Of a stretch of DNA of 64,000 nt, positions 59,176 through 64,000 are shown piece by piece. The number at the start of each line of letters is the position of its first letter. Within the stretch, counting starts at the first letter, position 1. Position numbers and translations under genes: made by a program. Source of the stretch: Rhododendron vialii (Eukaryota > Streptophyta > Magnoliopsida > Ericales > Ericaceae); assembly GCF_030253575.1 (NCBI RefSeq), contig NC_080567.1, forward strand, positions 33,261,501 to 33,325,500, read 5' to 3'. The notes beneath the pieces were generated by a model that was not told the origin of the DNA, did not search any database, and saw only the letters and a program-made list of their open reading frames with translations.

Positions 59176-59525
59176 TAAAGGCGTGCATAAGTTAGTGTAG
59201 CCATCCAATTATAAAACACCGTGGAAGAACAGACAAAAAACATGGGTATTTGCACGTTCCTCTCCACCTTTTTCTCATCCAATATCCTTTAAGAAATTTA
59301 CAATTTATTTGTACTTATATTTTGAGCCGTTTGTCAGTATTGTTAGACTAGTTACATTAGCACATCGAAAAGGAGTCGAACTCCTGACTCCAATACATCC
59401 ACTCCTTATGCCGTTTGTCGACTCCAGCAATGAATTAAAAGGTGTATGTTTTCAAGAATTCTTGTGTCAAATACTCCAATATGCAAATGAACAAAAGGAC
59501 CCCACACTGCCTCAAAAACGAGAAA

Positions 59526-59742
59526 TTTTTCAGTGCCGGTAGCACAGGCCACGTGGTGCCGAGCACGCATCTCAATCGTTCAACGTATTTTGGACGTTCC
59601 AAATCTGTTTGGGCTTGAATAGATATTTTAGTAATTTTACACTAAAAAATTATCCAAACAAATTTGAGCTGTCCAAAACACGTTTGAACGGTCGAAATCG
59701 TGCTCAGCACAACGTGACCCGTGCCTACCAGGCACTGAAAAA
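59526..59742. mobile_element. TIR MITE, family E
   Basis: A 217-bp element with inverted ends TTTTTCAGTGCCGGTAGCAC and TTTTTCAGTGCCTGGTAGGC, followed in both arms by CACGTGGTGCCGAGCACG-type sequence. The right edge of the window (63850-64000) begins a related copy. Confidence 0.65.
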
Positions 59743-60343
59743 CTTCTCCTCAAAAACCCAGTGGGAAACAATCTCTAGCGTGCTTACCTGGAGAAAGTTG
59801 TTTCTTCCCCTCACAGGTGTAAAGGCTTTTACTTTTTGGAGTTGCACATCTGTAAAGGTCTTGTTTGGATCAGCCTTTTACAGAGTGTTTGAGATTTTTC
59901 ACGAGAGTTCTTCGAATAATGTGTGTATTTACCATTTTTCTAGATACTGGAGTACTATAATACTACTATGCAATTCAATTACTACTACTTGTCTCTTGTA
60001 ACAGGATCCTCTCCTGGACTCCGTGTCAATTTCGGGCCCTCCCTGGATCTGTCTTGACGATCGAGACTGTTGATACTTTAGACCTCGTCGAAAAAATTAG
60101 CCACGTAAAAATTCATGATAATTGAATATCGAATTTAGAAATAGATTTATCTCGCGAAAAATACATGTATCTTTCCGAAGCAGAATAACATCATACAATT
60201 GGCCCGTCTGCCTAGCCCATCATTTACACGGATCCACTACATTCCCAGATATGGGCCTCATCAAATAGGCCCATCTATCCATTTGATCCATTTGGTTTCC
60301 CAAGAAATACAAGCCGTAGACGAGAATAATTCGGACACTGGTG
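59743..60343. other. Intergenic, nothing recognised
   Basis: No supported features. Confidence 0.4.
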
Positions 60344-60950
60344 GATAGATTTTGAGTGGCCAGAGAGTGTTTGTTCTATGGGTTAGAACTTGAATTTTCT
60401 TGCTCAATACTTGGATTAGTCTCTTTAGTTATTTAATGATGATGGGACTAAAAAGTCTATTCTTTTGTGCTCGTAGTACACGATGGAACCTAAGTTTCGC
60501 CTCCACATAGGTAACGAGATTCCGTGAAGATAGGGATAGATTTTGAGTGACCACAGGTGTTTCCCTTGTTCTATGGGTTAGTACTTAGTACTTGAATTTT
60601 CTTGTTCAATGCTTGGATTTATGAGCCCGTTCCGCAATGCAAAAAAAAGTCTTTATTTTTTAAAAGACAATTTCAAGCTCAAAAATTATGGATTTATTGA
60701 AATATAAAAATATGTAATATAGATCTAATTTGAAAAATCTCATCTAGATCTTTTATACAATGCAAAAAAATTTGAAATTTTATTTTTCATTTATACTATT
60801 TTTTATTTTGAAAATGTGAAATAAACTGTTTATTTTTTAAGAAAATTTCTGGAACGGAGCCTAAAAAGTCTATTCTTTTGTGCTCGTAGTACACTGTGGA
60901 ACCTAAGTTTCGCCTCGACATAGGTAATGAGATTCCATGAAGATAGCTGA
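60344..60950. repeat. Tandem duplication, second copy split by a MITE
   Basis: The first copy (about 60344-60533) and the second (about 60540-60950) share TTCTATGGGTTAG, TTGAATTTTCTTG, CTAAAAAGTCTATTCTTTTG and GTGCTCGTAGTACAC in order. In the second copy a MITE-like insert lies between TTGGATT and CTAAAAAGTC. Confidence 0.75.
60631..60862. mobile_element. MITE inserted in the duplicated block
   Basis: About 230 bp with inverted ends GAGCCCGTTCCG and GGCTCCGTTCCAGAA and an AT-rich interior with TTTATTTTTTAAAA near both ends. Confidence 0.55.
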
Positions 60951-62214
60951 GTGGAGCTGATTGCGAAGAATCTCTATAGGGTATGTAGTGAAGGCAAGTA
61001 GCCTACTGGCATGCCCATTTTGTGTGCCAAAAGGAATATGTTTTCCTTAGCACGGTACTTTGAAGGAGGGCAAAAGGGCAATTCCACATACCAACTCACC
61101 TAGGCAATTGCTGACTAGGGAGAGACATGATGGACCCTTTAAACACATACACACAATACCCAAACTCCCGATGTGGGAGCCCCTTAGCACGGTACTTAAA
61201 TTGACTAAAATATAGAGTTTCTTCCCGGTGTGCTTACTTCTGACACTTGAATCCAAGCTCTTGAGGATTATCGTGTTCCAAGCACGAAAATACGTTGCTC
61301 ATATAAATTTATTCCAACCAATTAATTTTGATCTCTCACATCAAAATATCTTTGGATGTTGAATTTGTCAATGGAAAGAAACAACATAAATGGATTTGCA
61401 TTGCTCATATATTTTGTATTTATTGGTTCTGTAATCAACAAAAATATTCTAAATTCCTTTTGACCAAGTGTGTAAAGAGCATTTAGATAAAGATTTCATC
61501 AAGATGGTGTATAAAAAGTACAATTAATATTTGCTTTTTAGTGATTAGCCAATTGCTAAGATTGGCTCAAGCGTAAAGCAAGTCAATCCTCAGGAGAATA
61601 GCTTAATCCCATATTAGAATTGTTGCATTCATTATGCTAAAAGGCACCCTCTAACGACACGCGCGAGCTGGCCTGTCAATTCTTAACCTAACCACACGTG
61701 ACTCAAAAAAATTATCCTCAGGTTATAAAATAGTTGTTCGGAAATTCTTATAAACCATATTTATTTTACTTGTTTTCTTGATGTGGGACTCTACACACCC
61801 CTAATTTTTAAAGGTAAAATTGAGTCCTTAAAATGAAAAATGTAACGAAACGGGAGTATGAATTAATCAACTACAATGATTTGCCGGTGAAATTTGAGTG
61901 CTAAAGATCTACTAATAATTGCTGAACCAAAAAAAATTGACAATTAGTAAAGAATATGGTATTTTCATATAGTATTTAATGGAAAAGACTGGGCTCCTCT
62001 GCAGTAACTATCCTGAACAGTTCAATACTTTCTCGCAATGCATTGGGATATCTTTTTGGAAAAATACTTTTGCAAGATCCGCACTTGTAAAACAATATCC
62101 AACAATTGTCCGAGAGAGTTACCGGAGAGGATTCAATTCCCCTAAGTCCGTCTTAAAGTGTCGCTTTAGGTCTCAAATCACCTTCAACCAGCCATGTCAA
62201 TTGCTATGCATTGT
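60951..62214. other. Intergenic, nothing recognised
   Basis: No exon is supported; includes a stretch with GATGTGGGACTCTACACACC of dispersed-repeat type near 61780. Confidence 0.4.
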
Positions 62215-62242
62215 TAACATAATATTTGAAAATATTATGTTA
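62215..62242. repeat. 13-bp stem inverted repeat
   Basis: TAACATAATATTT and its reverse complement separated by two bases. Confidence 0.9.
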
Positions 62243-62348
62243 CCATGTCTTGAGGTTCTCTATTATTCACACTTCCTAGTTAGTCTCGGTTTCTTTGTTA
62301 TACATGTTTCTTAGTTGATTTAGGGTATGGCGTCAAGTCTTGTAGCCT

Positions 62349-62357
62349 ATATAAAAG
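62349..62357 (+). promoter_or_regulatory. TATA box, possibly of an LTR remnant
   Basis: CTATATAAAAGC followed by AATAACAAATCAATTAAAAC, reminiscent of a copia-type LTR promoter/R region. No LTR boundaries were defined. Confidence 0.3.
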
Positions 62358-62523
62358 CATGTCAGGGTTATGTTTTAATATCCATGAATAACAAATCAAT
62401 TAAAACAAGTTTCTTGTCAATTCTCATTTCTAACGTGCATTATTCGAAGTAGAGTGCATTACTATCTATACAGTGAACTACTGCACGGAATGCATATATG
62501 TGGGTTATAGCTATTTCGGATAG

Positions 62524-62656
62524 GGAATTGATATTCGCGCATGCTCCCTTTTTTGATGCAGGCGCTTCACTTTCAATGTGAAGTTACAACTTCTAATAAC
62601 TTCATGAACAAAGTGAAGCGTCTGCATCAAAAAAGGGAGCGTGAATATCAATTTCC
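62524..62656. mobile_element. 133-bp near-perfect hairpin element
   Basis: Arms of about 58 bp: GGAATTGATATTCGCGC on the left and GGAAATTGATATTCACGC inverted from the right. Both arms continue with CTCCCTTTTTTGATGCAG and CGCTTCACTTT. The loop is only about 15 nt. No reading frame. Confidence 0.8.
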
Positions 62657-63849
62657 TTTTGGATTTTGATTCTCTCTATCTACTATAAGATATGGGGACA
62701 TGGACTAGTGAAGATCTTTTTTTTCCAATTAACAGTAACAAACTACGTCATATTATGTGTTTTGAATCCTGCTTAAAAGTTTTCAAATCAAAAACAAGAA
62801 TTTATATTACTAATATAAACCCCAAAGGCTTGGCTAGTGGTCAAGGTTTGAGACTTAAGAGTTTGCTCCTTCCTAAAAGTTTAGGTTTGCTCCAACATTT
62901 GACTTCAAATTGGAGATGTCAAAATTTTTTTTTTTGAAGGTTTATGTGGCACTTTGGCATTAAAACCTCATCTCCAAACCTTATGCTAAATTCTATTTAT
63001 TTATAAAAAAAAAACTCAAACAAGTAGTACGGAGAGGTTTTAAACTTTCTAACAATAGTTTTTTTACTATCAACGGTTACTTTTTGAAATTTGGCATGGG
63101 AGAGGGTAGCTGTCAAAATTGGCATACAGGAGGTTCATGCCAAACCCACATCAACTTTGACATGAGTGAAGACAGATAGGTTGGAAGGTGAGTTGATACC
63201 AAAAGTAACCATTGCACAGTCCATGTCATGTTTGACATCTCCCATTGGAGCTGCTTTTAGGTGCTATCAACTCCTCTGGAGCAAGTTCATACAGAGTTTT
63301 GCTCTGACTTTAATTGGGACCCCCGTAAGTGGACAATGAGATTTGGTCTCCCATAATTAGTCGAGCTGCGATAAAGCTCATCCGGACACCTAAGTTATTA
63401 AAAAAAAAGGAAGAGAAATTATTTGTAATATTTTTATGTAACAAACATAGACAAGGAAAAAGAGAGGATATATGAATTCGGAATAATGTTAGTAATATGT
63501 AAGTCATATTAACAACAAATAAACTTAACTTAGTGCCACGCCATCTTAGATTCCGTCATAACTTACTAGATGTTTCAATTAGATGGGAGGGGAGGATTGG
63601 ATAACGCAATACATACGAATCGTAACGTGTTCAATAAATCAAATTAGGTCTAAAATATTTAAATTCAGCGAGAAATTTTTAATAAAATGATTCAAATGAA
63701 TCGGACTAAAACAAAACATGAGTCATAAGATCGAAAATACTAAAAGAGGATAGAGACTGTCTGAAACAAACATATCCTTCGACGCTTATGTCATGTGTGA
63801 CGTGAAATTTTTTGGTGTTGGGTGGATCCATATCTCACATGGTATTTAC
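62657..63849. other. Intergenic, nothing coding
   Basis: A tRNA-SINE-like phrase GGCTTGGCTAGTGGTCAAGG lies at about 62827 but has no recognisable box B or tail. No exon. Confidence 0.35.
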
Positions 63850-64000
63850 TTGGCACATTCAGATCGTTCAATACACTTTTGAAAGATTCAGATTGAAATA
63901 TTTTCTCTTCTCCCATCCCAACACTGTCTCTTTCCAAATCCGAGTCATCCAAAAACGCAATGGACGGTTTAAATGCTCAGAGTGGGCACCACGTGGTACC
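63850..64000. mobile_element. Partial family E MITE at the window edge
   Basis: Ends GGGCACCACGTGGTACC. Read inverted it matches the subterminal part of the element at 59526-59742 (CACGTGGTGC, then a CCGTTCA-type core). It continues outside the window. Confidence 0.4.

Noticed and set aside
62820..62880. tRNA gene or intact SINE
   Set aside because: Only a box A-like phrase is present; no box B, cloverleaf or tail was found.

Overview
This is plant nuclear DNA, almost certainly from a eudicot. Six intron-containing protein genes have close, easily recognised land-plant counterparts, among them a TIC20 plastid import subunit, a plant mitochondrial Hsp70 and a GTE bromodomain protein. The introns are short and AT-rich with GT-AG borders. 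The intergenic DNA is full of typical plant elements: Stowaway-like and Tourist-like MITEs, foldback elements, an Au-type SINE, a Helitron and LTR/LINE remnants. The species cannot be named from the sequence. No tRNA, rRNA or CRISPR array was found.

Layout. 1-18 kb has no convincing protein gene. It holds a probable LTR promoter with a palindromic 18-bp array (1.5-3 kb), a possible non-coding minus-strand leader (4.7-5.1 kb), a foldback element (5.6-5.9 kb), a Helitron candidate (7.3-10.65 kb) carrying a nested TIR element, a 20-bp minisatellite (10.7-11.4 kb), small MITEs, microsatellites and a Tourist-like MITE (17.4-17.9 kb). 18.2-23.0 kb (+) is a CorA-like cation transporter gene with a duplicated leader and a 30-G run in its leader intron. 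24.2-25.2 kb is a Tourist-like element with another MITE nested in it. 25.96-29.3 kb (-) is TIC20; its first intron holds a broken, tandemly duplicated GH17 beta-1,3-glucanase fragment on the other strand. 31.8-36.3 kb (+) is mitochondrial HSP70 with six exons. 38.2-46.9 kb (+) is a DNA polymerase V / MYBBP1A-like nucleolar protein gene with eight coding exons and one GC-AG intron. 49.6-51.6 kb (+) is a GTE7-like bromodomain-NET gene. 56.3-57.8 kb (-) is a small CYSTM gene. 58-64 kb is again transposon-derived sequence.

The genes do not form a pathway. Import of nucleus-encoded proteins into plastids (TIC20), folding and import in mitochondria (mtHsp70), ribosome production (POL5) and chromatin reading (GTE7) are all housekeeping functions. 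Three of these genes carry telo-box motifs near their starts, in keeping with growth-linked expression. The exon models below were joined by hand from splice sites and reading phase. Each open frame closes exactly, but none has transcript support here. I found no evidence of a new multi-gene system; the unusual material is in the repeats and a few gene-structure oddities.
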